A DNA stretch of 64,000 nt from Planctomycetota bacterium (GTDB lineage Bacteria > Planctomycetota > Planctomycetia > Pirellulales > Lacipirellulaceae): contig JAJDEF010000017.1 in the NCBI GenBank assembly GCA_029259945.1, positions 80,042 to 144,041 on the forward strand, given 5' to 3'. Below, in pieces: positions 8,334 to 17,075 of this stretch (position 1 is its first letter; every line of letters begins with the position of its first letter). Position numbers and translations under genes: made by a program. The notes under the pieces were generated by a model. It saw only the letters and a program-made list of their open reading frames with translations, was not told where the DNA came from and did no database searches.

Positions 8334-9851
8334 CTACTTCTTTTTTTCCGTCCAAACTCGGCGTTGGCGCGAGCTGGGGATGTTCATGGCCTTGCGATAT
8401 TTAGTCACCGTTCGCCGAGCAACTTTGATGCCGCTCTCAGCCATTTTTTCTACCAAAGCATCGTCGCTCAGTGGCTTCGACTTATCTTCCTGATCGACAA
8501 TTTCTTGCAGTTGGAGCCTGACTTTGTCCCAGGCGACTTCCGCGCCGTCCGCATTTGTCGTGCCACCGACAAAGAATCGCTTGAGAGGGAAAATGCCGCG
8601 CGGAGTCTGCATCCATTTGTCATCAACGGCCCGGCTGACCGTAGTGACATGGACGCCAACTTTGTCTGCCACCTGCTGCATTTTGAGTGGCTCAATATGT
8701 TCGGGCCCCTCGTCCAAAAAACGGACTTGGTGATCGACAATGGCTTGAGAAACCCGAGTGAGCGTGCTGCGGCGTTGTTCGATGGCTTCGATAATCCACT
8801 GGGCCGAGTTCACCTTGCGTTTGATGTAATCGCGAGTCTCTGGGTTGGTGCTCGGGTCGAGTAGCAGTTTGCGGTAGGTTGGGCTGATGTACAAGCTCGG
8901 CAATTGCCCATCTTCTAGCCTCACTTCGTAACCACCCGACTTACGTCGATCGACATAGACATCGGGGGTGACGGCAGGTGCAAAGTTATCGTTGAATACC
9001 GACCCCGGCTTGGGTTTGAGAGTACGTAGGTCTGCCCAGGCTTCTTGGATGATTTCGAGCGAGAAGCCCGTCTTTTTGACAATCAGCGGCAACCGATTGT
9101 TCTCGAGATCTTCCAGGTGATTTTCGATGAGCACCTGAAGCTCTTCATAAAATAACAGCCCAGAGGTAAGCTGCAACAATAAGCACTCTTTCAAGCTACG
9201 AGAGCCGACGCCCGAGGGGTCGAGTCGTTGTACCGTTGCCAACGCTTCTTCGGCAAGCTTCATTTGTTCTTCTCGCCACGAATCGGCATCGCCGTTGAGG
9301 TCTGTTGGCGGGATCAGCAAATCTTCGAGCGGCGACTTGAGATAGCCATTCGTGTCGAGGTTGTAAATGATTCGCTCACACATTCGACGCAGATCATTGT
9401 CGAGGTCATACCAACTAAGCTGATGTTGAAGATAGTCGTGTAACGATTCTGGCCGCGAAACCATATTGGCCATAGCATCGTGTCGGCGATCCGACTCCGC
9501 TTCGATCTGCCCTCGCGAGGGACGACTACGTTCTTCGTAGTCGTCAGGCAGATTTTCGGCCATGTTCACCAGCCGTTCGAAGTCGTCCTCGTTGTTGGTG
9601 TCGCCATCGGCAACAACCAACTCGCGTTCTGACTCGGTCGGAGCATCGGGGTTTATTTGCTCCTCTTGAAGACTTTCTTGATCTTCTTTGGGTTCGATTT
9701 GGTCGAGTACCGGGTTGTCTTCCATCTCTTGTTCTAGGCGTTCCTGCAACGCGAGGATCGGCAACTGCAGAATCTCCATCGATTGGATCATCCGCGGTGC
9801 AAGCACCTGCTTCTGAGCCATCTGCATTTGTTGGCCGAAAGAAAGTCGCAT
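8334..9851 (-). CDS. rpoN: RNA polymerase sigma-54 factor RpoN
   Basis: 505 residues from the conserved start MRLSFGQQMQMAQKQV. Region I is Gln-rich (QSMEILQLPILALQERLEQEME), region II is acidic, and the core-binding region spans about residues 130-320. The RpoN box ARRTVTKYRKAMNIPSSRQRR lies near the C-terminus (the signature is usually written ARRTVAKYRE). Sigma-54 recognises -24/-12 promoters and needs an AAA+ activator; none is encoded here. A possible target is the GSII promoter at 59564. The longer frame up to 9899 adds 16 unconserved residues, and an AGGTGA motif precedes the ATG at 9851. Confidence 0.96.
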   Translation of the reverse strand: MRLSFGQQMQMAQKQVLAPRMIQSMEILQLPILALQERLEQEMEDNPVLDQIEPKEDQESLQEEQINPDAPTESERELVVADGDTNNEDDFERLVNMAENLPDDYEERSRPSRGQIEAESDRRHDAMANMVSRPESLHDYLQHQLSWYDLDNDLRRMCERIIYNLDTNGYLKSPLEDLLIPPTDLNGDADSWREEQMKLAEEALATVQRLDPSGVGSRSLKECLLLQLTSGLLFYEELQVLIENHLEDLENNRLPLIVKKTGFSLEIIQEAWADLRTLKPKPGSVFNDNFAPAVTPDVYVDRRKSGGYEVRLEDGQLPSLYISPTYRKLLLDPSTNPETRDYIKRKVNSAQWIIEAIEQRRSTLTRVSQAIVDHQVRFLDEGPEHIEPLKMQQVADKVGVHVTTVSRAVDDKWMQTPRGIFPLKRFFVGGTTNADGAEVAWDKVRLQLQEIVDQEDKSKPLSDDALVEKMAESGIKVARRTVTKYRKAMNIPSSRQRRVWTEKKK

Positions 9852-10260
9852 TGTTTTGCTGTCACCTAGTTGTCTGATGAAAAAAGATTGCGGCCACACG
9901 CAAACCTAATCTGCGGTCACCTCAAACCTATCTGTAGCATAATGCCGACAGGTGCCGTAGGTCAAACTTTGTGCGTGAATAGGTCTGCAAGACGATAGAA
10001 CGCAGTTGAGTAGATTATGTTTTTGCGACTAGTCGAGCTTGACACCGAGGCGAAAGTTACTCCCCGTTAGAAACCTACCTTGCTGCCGTTTGCGGGGAGA
10101 TAGGGAGCTTGCTATCGCTAGTTTTTTTCCTGCCCCTATTTTCGTTACAGAAGGGCCAAGGGTCGGTAGGAAATGCAACGGTCGTGTCTGGACAGTTCGA
10201 TCGAATCTGTCGAGGAGAAATAGAAAACAAGATCGCCCTGGAGTCGATTTTTTTGAGCAA
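9852..10260. other. Gap between ybaB and rpoN, no gene supported
   Basis: 409 bp that must hold the rpoN promoter. The only structure I note is a 7-bp inverted repeat, CTCCCCG at 10060-10066 and CGGGGAG at 10093-10099. No run of T follows on the minus strand, so it is not a clear terminator. recR, which follows ybaB in many bacteria, is absent. Confidence 0.4.
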
Positions 10261-10623
10261 TTACACCGCAGGCGGCCCGCCGCCCAGTTGCCCAAGTGCT
10301 TCGCTGAGTCCAGGGACATTGAGACCGCCGGTGAGGGACTCCATATGTTCTGCGTGCAGTTGCTTGGCTTTTTGTTGCGCCGAATTGATTGCGGCCGGAA
10401 GCAAGTCTTCAAGCAATTCGCGATCTTGCTTTTCGATTAGCGAGGGGTCGATACGTACTGCCAAGGCTTCGCCCAGTCCGTTCGCTTCGACTTCGACCAA
10501 TCCTGCCCCCGCTTTGCCGACAACGCGTTTCGTTTTAAGCTCTTCAGAGAGTTGCTGCATTTTGCCGCCCATCTCTTGGGCTTGCTTCATGATGTTGGCC
10601 ATATCCCCTATCCCTTTGAACAC
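10261..10623 (-). CDS. ybaB: YbaB/EbfC nucleoid-associated protein
   Basis: 120 residues. YbaB/EbfC proteins are small dimeric DNA-binding proteins with a tweezer-like shape. Recognisable are the N-terminal helix MANIMKQAQEMGGKMQ, the VVGKAGAGLVEVEANGLGE beta segment, and the conserved C-terminal helix rich in Ala, Gln and Lys. The C-terminal tail ends in GGGPPAV. It lies 49 bp downstream of dnaX on the same strand, the classic dnaX-ybaB pairing, so co-transcription is likely. Confidence 0.93.
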   Translation of the reverse strand: MFKGIGDMANIMKQAQEMGGKMQQLSEELKTKRVVGKAGAGLVEVEANGLGEALAVRIDPSLIEKQDRELLEDLLPAAINSAQQKAKQLHAEHMESLTGGLNVPGLSEALGQLGGGPPAV

Positions 10624-10672
10624 GATCGTTTCTCTCCTGTAGGTGTTAAGCGAATCTAGTCAAAAAATTACG

Positions 10673-12436
10673 TTAGCTTTCGTCGGCCGGCGGTACATAG
10701 CGCAGCCGGCTGGGATCGCCATCAAACAGTTCCATGGCTTTGCGGACAAATGGTTGTGCGGCTACCTCAGCCTGCTGCTGACGGCGTCGTTGTCTTGGCG
10801 TGGCGCGTGGGTGGGCTGCATCGACGCGGGTGTGGGTGTTGAAAACCAAGGGGGGGGCTTGGCCACAGGCGCAACGCAAGGCTTCTTCGAGCCGCGATCG
10901 ATTGCTAGGACGTTCACAGATATCACGGTGAAAACTTTGCGAAAAACTTAACACCAGTCGACCGGTAGAGTCGATCGAAACCTGCTCGGCCTCGGCAGCA
11001 TGGTCGGCGATCATGCCTGAAAGCGAATCCAAAGCCTGTTTCCAAATCGCACTGACATTATCTGTAGACAATGTTGTTGAAGAGGCAGTTACTGCACTTT
11101 CAATCGTCGGAGTTTCTGCGGGAGACGAAGGACTTTTGGCTGGCTCGTGTGGAACGGCCTTAGGATTCGACGTCGTTGCTTGATTCACCCGCTTAGGCGG
11201 CGGGGCACTAGCTACGACGTTTTTTTTTACTGCGGCGGCGGGAGCAGCCTCTGTCGTGTTCTTCATTTCGCCGATTAAGGATGCCAGCTCATCGAGATTA
11301 TCTAAGTGACAAACTCGCACGATGGCCATTTCGGCCAGAGTACGGGTATGCGTGCTCACGCGCATGCGAGCGGCGGTTTGGTCGAGAATCTGAACAATCG
11401 CCAACAGAGTATGCACGCCGAGCTTCGTAGCAATGTCGTTAATTTCTTGCCGTTGGCCGGGCAGGGCGTAAAGCATGCTGGTTTCATCGCAACCAACGGA
11501 TTGCGTCATCACATCGCGAAAATAGCCGAGTAGTTGATCGACCAGTTGGCTGACTTCGGCTCCTTCGGCAATCGCTGCGTCGAGTTCTACCAGAGCGACG
11601 GCAGCATTTCGCTCGACCAACGGCAAGACCAGCTGGCTGAGCCGGGCTGCCGGTGCAACGCCCAGCATCGTGGTGACCTCGGCCGAAGTAATTTTCTTGC
11701 TGCCAGTGGATAACAACTGTTCAAGCAACGATTGGCTATCACGCATCGAACCGGCGGCACGCATCGCCAAAATCTGCAATGCGTCGGCTTCTACCTCGAC
11801 TCCTTCCAATTCAGCGATCTGAGCCAATCGATTTTGGATGGCGGTGGTCTCGATGCCGGCGAAGTCGTAGCGTTGGCAACGCGAGAGGATCGTAACCGGA
11901 ATCTTATTAGGCTCGGTCGTTGCGAAAATAAATTTTACGTGCTCGGGGGGTTCTTCCAAGGTTTTCAGCAGCGCGTTGAAAGCCTCCTTGGTGAGCATGT
12001 GGACTTCGTCGATGATATAGATTTTGTATCGAGAACGGCTTGGTCGTACAGCCACGTTCTGCCGGAGCTGTCGAATCTCGTCGATGCCGCGGTTACTCGC
12101 CCCGTCGATTTCGAGAACATCGATATCACCACCGACACTAACGCTCTCGCAAATTTCACATTGGTTGCAGGGGGTGGGGGAGGTGCCTTGGTCGCAGTTG
12201 AGCGCTTTGGCAAGAATACGGGCAGCCGACGTTTTGCCGACGCCACGGGCTCCGGTAAAAAGATAGGCGTGTCCTACCCGTTCGCTGGCGATCGCACGCG
12301 AGAGGGCCTGAGACACATGCTGCTGGCCAATCAGCTCTTCGAAGGTTTGGGGGCGATACCGACGGGCGACGACCACATAGTCGCTGTTAGCTTGGCTTGT
12401 TTCGTTGCCAGCGAGAGGAGAGGAGTCGTCGGTCAT
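10673..12436 (-). CDS. dnaX: DNA polymerase III subunit gamma/tau
   Basis: 587 residues. DnaX is the ATPase of the clamp loader. It shows Walker A GARGVGKT (residues 62-69), zinc-binding cysteines 81, 90, 93 and 96, the DEVHMLTKEAFNALLKTLEE segment and sensor region LSRCQRYDF. The conserved AAA+ and collar domains end near residue 365. A Pro/Ala/Thr-rich linker follows, then a tau-type C-terminal domain. An A9 run near codon 403, in the linker, could give a short gamma form. The order SRP RNA, dnaX, ybaB on one strand matches the arrangement known in Bacillus. Confidence 0.96.
   Translation of the reverse strand: MTDDSSPLAGNETSQANSDYVVVARRYRPQTFEELIGQQHVSQALSRAIASERVGHAYLFTGARGVGKTSAARILAKALNCDQGTSPTPCNQCEICESVSVGGDIDVLEIDGASNRGIDEIRQLRQNVAVRPSRSRYKIYIIDEVHMLTKEAFNALLKTLEEPPEHVKFIFATTEPNKIPVTILSRCQRYDFAGIETTAIQNRLAQIAELEGVEVEADALQILAMRAAGSMRDSQSLLEQLLSTGSKKITSAEVTTMLGVAPAARLSQLVLPLVERNAAVALVELDAAIAEGAEVSQLVDQLLGYFRDVMTQSVGCDETSMLYALPGQRQEINDIATKLGVHTLLAIVQILDQTAARMRVSTHTRTLAEMAIVRVCHLDNLDELASLIGEMKNTTEAAPAAAVKKNVVASAPPPKRVNQATTSNPKAVPHEPAKSPSSPAETPTIESAVTASSTTLSTDNVSAIWKQALDSLSGMIADHAAEAEQVSIDSTGRLVLSFSQSFHRDICERPSNRSRLEEALRCACGQAPPLVFNTHTRVDAAHPRATPRQRRRQQQAEVAAQPFVRKAMELFDGDPSRLRYVPPADES
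11220..11228 (-). promoter_or_regulatory. dnaX: A9 slippery run in dnaX, candidate gamma/tau switch
   Basis: On the coding strand the run reads GT-A9-CGTCGTAGC. In frame it encodes Val-Lys-Lys-Asn-Val. A shift to the -1 frame gives Lys-Arg-Arg-Ser-stop, and a +1 shift gives Thr-Ser-stop, so slippage either way yields a protein of roughly 405 residues. A short CCCGC/GCGGG hairpin lies downstream. Thermus dnaX uses an A9 run for slippage (family knowledge). Confidence 0.6.
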
Positions 12437-12524
12437 GATAGTTTCGGAACGTTGGCTCGCGACGTCTGGTTTCTCTGCTGGCAGCTACGCGGGGGGAGTC
12501 GAAACAAAGAAAAATACGCCGACT

Positions 12525-12626
12525 GCCGACGAGAGGCCCCCACACAAAGAAGCGTAGGCTTATGGCTGCTGCGTTTCCACCCTGACCAGGTTCGCAAAGC
12601 TCCCATTGCAGAGACCCCTCGTCGGC
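12525..12626 (-). ncRNA. ffs: Small bacterial signal recognition particle RNA (4.5S type)
   Basis: On the minus strand the core CCTGGTCAGGGTGGAAACGC, followed by AGCAGCC, matches the conserved SRP domain IV with its GGAA tetraloop and asymmetric loop. The ends pair: GCCGACGAG at 12618-12626 complements CTCGTCGGC at 12525-12533, giving one long hairpin of about 102 nt, the usual small SRP RNA size. It binds Ffh for co-translational membrane targeting. It lies about 90 bp upstream of dnaX on the same strand. Confidence 0.92.
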
Positions 12627-12750
12627 GGTCGACATGCATCGCCGCCAGACCCACCTTTCTACGCTTTTTAGGGCAGATCGTCAAAGGCCCTCGAAAAGGG
12701 TAGACTGGCCGGTTCGCCCGAGAATGTGCCAATATAGGGATTATTGGCTC

Positions 12751-12808
12751 CGTACACGTACTCGTTTTTCGTGCACGTGCACGTGCACGAAAAACGAGTA
12801 CGTGTACG
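12751..12808. repeat. Perfect 58-bp palindrome
   Basis: Every base from 12751 to 12808 matches its own reverse complement, giving two 29-bp arms with no spacer. The outer part is CGTACACGTACTCG followed by TTTTT. The central 20 bp alternate purine and pyrimidine (CGTGCACGTG type), which favours cruciform or Z-DNA. It sits between the SRP RNA (minus) and oleB (plus), 50 bp before the oleB start, in a divergent promoter region. Confidence 0.97.
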
Positions 12809-12858
12809 ATTCTTCGCTGGAAACTACTAGTTGGTGAATTTTCGAGGATTTCGCTTCA

Positions 12859-13809
12859 TTGAACGTGTCAGACGCCCCCACCAACCGAGGTGCCCTGCCA
12901 GGACGTGATCGCTGGGACGAGCTTTACCCTTTTGCTTCGCACTATCTCGATCTAGGTTGCAGCGGATATCACTACCTCGACGAATCGCCAACGGATGCTG
13001 CCGAAGCGCCCACGTTGCTCTTTGTCCATGGCAATCCCTCGTGGTCGTTCCACTGGCGGCGGCTGATATCGGCCCATCGCGGCTCGTATCGCTGCATCGC
13101 CCCCGATCATCTCGGCTGCGGTCTTAGCGATCTACAACCTCATCCGCTGAGCTTAGCAGACCATATCGACCACTTATCGCAATTGATCGAATCGCTCGAC
13201 TTACAACGCATCACGCTGGTCGCTCAAGATTGGGGCGGTGCGATCGGGCTAGGTAGCCTTTTAAAATTGCGCGATCGGTTCGAACGAGTCACCCTATTCA
13301 ACACAGGCGCCTTTCCGCCTTGGTTTATTCCATGGCGAATCCGAGTGTGCCGTTGGCCAATCGTCGGGCGACTCGCGCTGCAAGGTGCGAATGCCTTTTC
13401 TCGGGCTGCGTTGCGAATGACGCTGGCGAAAACCTCACGCCTTGATCCACGAGTTGAAGAGGCCTATTTGGCTCCCTACCACGATTGGCAGCACCGTGGG
13501 GCCGTCTATCAGTTTGTGAAAGACATCCCGCTTTCAAAGCGTCATCCGACTTGGAAAACCCTCGAACAGATTGAAGCAGGGCTACCTAGCTTGGCTGAAA
13601 TGCCAATTCAATTGATTTGGGGAATGCAGGATTGGTGCTTTACGCCTGCGTGTCTCGATAAGTTTTGCAGCACTTGGCCCCAGGCAGAGGTGCATCGATT
13701 AGCGGATGTGGGCCACTGGGTAGTCGAAGATGCTCCCGAGCAGGCAGAATCGCTGCTGACTGCTTGGCTAGAAAGAACCACCCTCCAATGGGATCGTGAA
13801 TCCACGTGA
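12859..13809 (+). CDS. oleB: OleB-like alpha/beta hydrolase (haloalkane dehalogenase family)
   Basis: 316 residues. The opening YPFASHYLDLG and YHYLDESP, FVHGNPSWSFHWRRLI (oxyanion region, residues 56-70), and the nucleophile elbow VAQDWGGAIG with Asp124 are those of OleB and haloalkane dehalogenases. A catalytic His lies in ADVGHWVVEDAPE near the C-terminus. OleB decarboxylates the beta-lactone made by OleC to a long-chain cis-olefin. oleC and oleD are in this window 10 kb away, which supports OleB over a true dehalogenase. The start is TTG 12859 or GTG 12865. Its stop overlaps the next start (GTGA). Confidence 0.82.
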   Translation: MNVSDAPTNRGALPGRDRWDELYPFASHYLDLGCSGYHYLDESPTDAAEAPTLLFVHGNPSWSFHWRRLISAHRGSYRCIAPDHLGCGLSDLQPHPLSLADHIDHLSQLIESLDLQRITLVAQDWGGAIGLGSLLKLRDRFERVTLFNTGAFPPWFIPWRIRVCRWPIVGRLALQGANAFSRAALRMTLAKTSRLDPRVEEAYLAPYHDWQHRGAVYQFVKDIPLSKRHPTWKTLEQIEAGLPSLAEMPIQLIWGMQDWCFTPACLDKFCSTWPQAEVHRLADVGHWVVEDAPEQAESLLTAWLERTTLQWDREST

Positions 13810-14738
13810 AACCGCAAACCACCCCGACTGGAAATTCACACCCTTGTACCCTTGGCGAGTGTGCAACGTTGGCTTGCATTTGGGAAGCGACTGCCGCCAA
13901 GCCGGGAAATGTCTATCGGGGTGCCGATTTCGACGACATGACCTACGCCGATTTTTTGACTTCCGCCGTGGTGATCGGACCAATTTTGGGGCAGGTCGCT
14001 AAGCAGGGCGTAGGTCAGACGGTGCTACAGGCAATCCAAGCCACCCGAACGGCCGTGGCGACCAATACCAACCTGGGCATGATGCTACTGACGGCCCCCC
14101 TAGCAGCGGTGCCGGCGGGCCAACCGTTGGCTACCGGTGTGGCCAAGGTGCTCTCTTCGTTAACCGTTGAGGACACACAGGCCGTTTACCAGGCGATCCG
14201 CATTGCACAGCCTAGCGGGCTCGGGGAGGTTCCGGTAGCAGACGTACGAAAACCCGAAATTCCGCAACGATCGCTGGTCGAGGCAATGCGTCTCGCAGCC
14301 GATCACGACTTAATCGCACTGCAATACGTCAACGACTTCGCCCAAGTATTTCAAGCGGCTGAATGGATGGAAAATGGTTTGCGCCACGGCTGGCCGCTTA
14401 GCGAAACGATCGTCTACGCTTTTTTACAGCAGTTGGCGGATTTTCCGGATAGCCTAGTCGTGCGAAAATGTGGTTTAGAACTAGGCGAGAAGATTCGGCG
14501 TCAGGCGGCAAAAATACTCGGTGTGGGTGAACCAGGAGATCCTGCTTACCTAAGTGCTGTCCAGGATTTTGATTTTTGGCTTCGTGCAGATGGGCACCGA
14601 CGGAACCCGGGCACGTCGGCAGATATCATCGCAGCGGGACTCTTTGTCTTGCTCCGTGAACAACGGCTAGAATGGCCGGTGGCATTTTATGGCAGTGTCG
14701 CAGGGAGTTCGAAGTCGAGTAAGGAACTCATCCTATGA
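13806..14738 (+). CDS. Triphosphoribosyl-dephospho-CoA synthase-like protein (CitG/MdcB family)
   Basis: 310 residues. The motifs AAKPGNVYRGADFDDMTY (near residue 30) and TNTNLGMMLL (near residue 92) are those of the CitG family, which makes the prosthetic-group precursor of citrate and malonate lyases. No lyase genes are nearby. CitG-like genes also occur among H4MPT-pathway genes of methylotrophs and planctomycetes, with an unassigned role, and the next gene is a pterin synthase, so a role in methanopterin biosynthesis is more likely here (inference). The GTG start overlaps the oleB stop, and its own stop overlaps the next ATG, so the three genes form one operon. Confidence 0.82.
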   Translation: MKPQTTPTGNSHPCTLGECATLACIWEATAAKPGNVYRGADFDDMTYADFLTSAVVIGPILGQVAKQGVGQTVLQAIQATRTAVATNTNLGMMLLTAPLAAVPAGQPLATGVAKVLSSLTVEDTQAVYQAIRIAQPSGLGEVPVADVRKPEIPQRSLVEAMRLAADHDLIALQYVNDFAQVFQAAEWMENGLRHGWPLSETIVYAFLQQLADFPDSLVVRKCGLELGEKIRRQAAKILGVGEPGDPAYLSAVQDFDFWLRADGHRRNPGTSADIIAAGLFVLLREQRLEWPVAFYGSVAGSSKSSKELIL

Positions 14739-15220
14739 GCGAACAGTATCGAGTACGAATTGAAAAAGAACGGCTTGTTTTTAGTGCCGCTCATTTCATT
14801 ACCTACGACAACAATGTGTGCGAACCATTGCATGGCCACAACTATCATGTCGCTGCGGAGGTGCATGGACCGTTGGACTCAAATCACTATGTGATTGATT
14901 TCATCATGCTGCGAGATGTATTGCAGGAGATTGTGGATGCATTGGATCATCGGATGCTGCTTCCCACAGGGCACGCGACCATTCGAGTGCAAGAGGAAGG
15001 GCTAGAAGTCCTGGTCACTCATGGAAAACGGCGCTGGGTGTTTCCTCGCGAGGATTGTGTCTTGTTGCCTGTGGTCAATACCACGGCCGAGCTGCTTGCC
15101 CACTATATTGCTCAACAGTTGCTAGACGGGCTTGAGAAGCGTCTAGGCCAACGACCTTCGCACCTGAGCATTGCGGTCGACGAGTGCGATGGCCAGTGGG
15201 GCATCTATGAAACCGAGTAA
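14735..15220 (+). CDS. 6-pyruvoyl-tetrahydropterin synthase / QueD family protein
   Basis: 161 residues. The fold is identified by FSAAHFITYDNNVCEPLHGHNYHV, which supplies three zinc-binding histidines (His in SAAH and in HGHNYH). DFIMLRDVLQEIVDALDHRMLL follows, and a C-terminal SIAVDECDGQWGIYE holds the conserved Glu. The middle (residues 85-120) is longer than in standard QueD. Family members convert dihydroneopterin triphosphate to pyruvoyl or carboxy tetrahydropterin, or cleave its side chain. The ATGA overlap with the CitG-like gene suggests translational coupling and a shared pterin role. No queuosine genes adjoin it. Confidence 0.85.
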   Translation: MSEQYRVRIEKERLVFSAAHFITYDNNVCEPLHGHNYHVAAEVHGPLDSNHYVIDFIMLRDVLQEIVDALDHRMLLPTGHATIRVQEEGLEVLVTHGKRRWVFPREDCVLLPVVNTTAELLAHYIAQQLLDGLEKRLGQRPSHLSIAVDECDGQWGIYETE

Positions 15221-15420
15221 GATGGTGCGACCCCAGCTCTGAATAGTTAGCAAAATCGTTACGTTCCGAACCCAGGGCCAAAACCCTTGTGTCCAGGTTT
15301 GACACGGGCGTTAGGTGACCTAGCCTTTGAAAAATAAGGCAACTGCGAATTATTCACGAACCTTGCCTCGGCCTACTGGCACGAGGTACTGAGTTAAGCA
15401 ACCAACTAGGGATAGAAGTC

Positions 15421-15897
15421 ATGCAAGCTGAGCACATCAATCCATTCCTCCGCGCTGTCACGAATGCGTTTTCAACCATGCTCAATTGTGAAGCACGTCG
15501 AGGGAAAATGACCTTGATGGAAAACGGGATCAGAGACTATCCGATCAGCGGTGTCATCGGACTCTCGGGTAAAGCCGTGGGCACCGTGGTGATTAATCTT
15601 TCGGAAGAAGTGGCCGTGAAGGCTGCATCTGCCATGCTGATGGACGAATTGACAGCGGTTGACGAAGACGTTCTCGACGCCGTGGGCGAGCTTGCCAATA
15701 TGATCGCAGGTCAAGCAAAGGCAGAGCTTGAGGAATATCAAATGAGCGTCAGCCTCCCCAATGTGATCACTGGTGATGGACACCAGATACGATTTCCGTC
15801 AGGAGCTTCACGGATCGCAGTGCCATTCGATACCGATTTTGGCCCGATGAACCTTGAGGTTGGTCTCGAATTGGTAGAAGCAGCCGCTAGCATCTAA
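15421..15897 (+). CDS. cheX: CheX-like chemotaxis phosphatase
   Basis: 158 residues. The protein fits the CheC/CheX/FliY phosphatase family: NPFLRAVTNAFSTML at the N-terminus, ISGVIGLSGKAVGTVVINL in the middle, and one catalytic helix with the E-x2-N signature (Glu90 and Asn93 in GELANMIAGQAK). One such helix in a protein of this size indicates CheX. Members dephosphorylate CheY-P. fliG follows 185 bp downstream, which agrees with a motility role. Confidence 0.88.
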   Translation: MQAEHINPFLRAVTNAFSTMLNCEARRGKMTLMENGIRDYPISGVIGLSGKAVGTVVINLSEEVAVKAASAMLMDELTAVDEDVLDAVGELANMIAGQAKAELEEYQMSVSLPNVITGDGHQIRFPSGASRIAVPFDTDFGPMNLEVGLELVEAAASI

Positions 15898-16010
15898 CCG
15901 GGATTTCTCTCCGCCTTCGGCTTTGAGCACTGCTAGCCCCGCAAGACTGACGTAACCATCAAAGTCTTCTTAAGTTCCCATCCTGCCGGGGACGATGCTA
16001 TCTGAAGAGA

Positions 16011-16043
16011 CTACACACTATCCAGCGAAAACGCGGTGTGTAG
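16011..16043 (+). other. Stem-loop upstream of fliG
   Basis: CTACACAC at 16011-16018 pairs with GTGTGTAG at 16036-16043, with a 17-base loop. A weak CTTTTCT tract lies about 10 bases further. It could terminate cheX transcription or sit in the fliG leader. Confidence 0.4.
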
Positions 16044-16082
16044 CCTGATGGCTCTTTTCTCAATCTTCGTGTTTGCATTCTG

Positions 16083-17075
16083 ATGTCTGATATCTCTAAA
16101 GCGGCGATTCTTATTACGACTCTTCCCGAGGAAGAAGCGGTCTCGGTCATGGGACTGCTCGATCCGAAGCAAGTCGAGATGGTGTCGATCGAAATCGCGC
16201 GGATGAAGGCCGTTTCCTCCGAAGAGCAAGAGCGCGCTATCCGAGAGTTTGCCGAGTCGAATCCGGCTGCTGCTGGCTCTGATGCGGGAGGCTTGGACCG
16301 TGCCAAAGCACTGGTTCAAATGGCGCTAGGAAAAAATGCCGGCGATACGCTCGATAACATTCGCCAGTCGATCGAGGAGGTGCCGTTTGCCTTTCTGAGG
16401 CAAATCGATAGTCAGAATATCCTTACTTACGTGATTGACGAACATCCGCAGACCATCGCGCTTATCCTCTCGCATCTTCCGGCAGCAGCCGGGGCCGAAA
16501 TCATGGCAGGGCTTCCGACCGAACGGCAACTCCTTGTGGTGCAGCGAATTGCCACGATGGGGCAAACCAGTCCTGAAATTATCGAACAAGTCGAACGTGG
16601 CCTGGAACGTCGCATGTCGAGCGTGATGAGTCAGAGCTTCGAGAATGCCGGCGGGGTCGGGGCGGTTGCCGAGATGCTCAACGTTTCTGACCGCTCGATG
16701 GAACGCACACTGTTAGAAAATCTCTCGCAAGACAACCCCGAACTTGTCGAAGAGATACGCCGTTTGATGTTTGTCTTCGAAGATATCGGGAAATTCAACG
16801 ACAAGGATCTTCAAACGGTACTCAAAAATGTCGAAAATTCGCAGTGGGCGATGGCTCTGAAAGGCGCGAGCAACGATTTGAAAGAAAAAGTCTTCGGCAA
16901 TATGTCGCAACGTGCTGGCGAGATGCTTAAAGAAGAGCTGGAATTCTTGGGCGCTGTCAAGCTTTCTGCTGTTGAGGCCAAACAGCAAGAGATTGTCGAT
17001 ATCGTTCGACATCTCGAAGATACAGGGGAGATAGAGATCAACCCAGGTGGCGAAGAAGAAGAGCTGGTGCAGTAA
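16083..17075 (+). CDS. fliG: Flagellar motor switch protein FliG
   Basis: 330 residues, the normal length. The N-terminal domain (KAAILITTLPEEEAVSVMGLL), the middle domain with EHPQTIALILSHLPA, and the C-terminal domain with FEDIGKFNDKDLQTVLKNV and EFLGAVKLSAVEAKQQEIV are all present. FliG links the MS ring to the C ring and contacts MotA. It stands apart from other flagellar structural genes, accompanied only by cheX; dispersed flagellar genes are common in planctomycetes. I see no strong ribosome-binding site before the ATG. Confidence 0.95.
   Translation: MSDISKAAILITTLPEEEAVSVMGLLDPKQVEMVSIEIARMKAVSSEEQERAIREFAESNPAAAGSDAGGLDRAKALVQMALGKNAGDTLDNIRQSIEEVPFAFLRQIDSQNILTYVIDEHPQTIALILSHLPAAAGAEIMAGLPTERQLLVVQRIATMGQTSPEIIEQVERGLERRMSSVMSQSFENAGGVGAVAEMLNVSDRSMERTLLENLSQDNPELVEEIRRLMFVFEDIGKFNDKDLQTVLKNVENSQWAMALKGASNDLKEKVFGNMSQRAGEMLKEELEFLGAVKLSAVEAKQQEIVDIVRHLEDTGEIEINPGGEEEELVQ

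Noticed and set aside
11732..12703. Open frame of 323 codons on the plus strand opposite dnaX
   Set aside because: It lies antisense to conserved dnaX and the SRP RNA, has no recognisable motif, and the opposite frame is certain.
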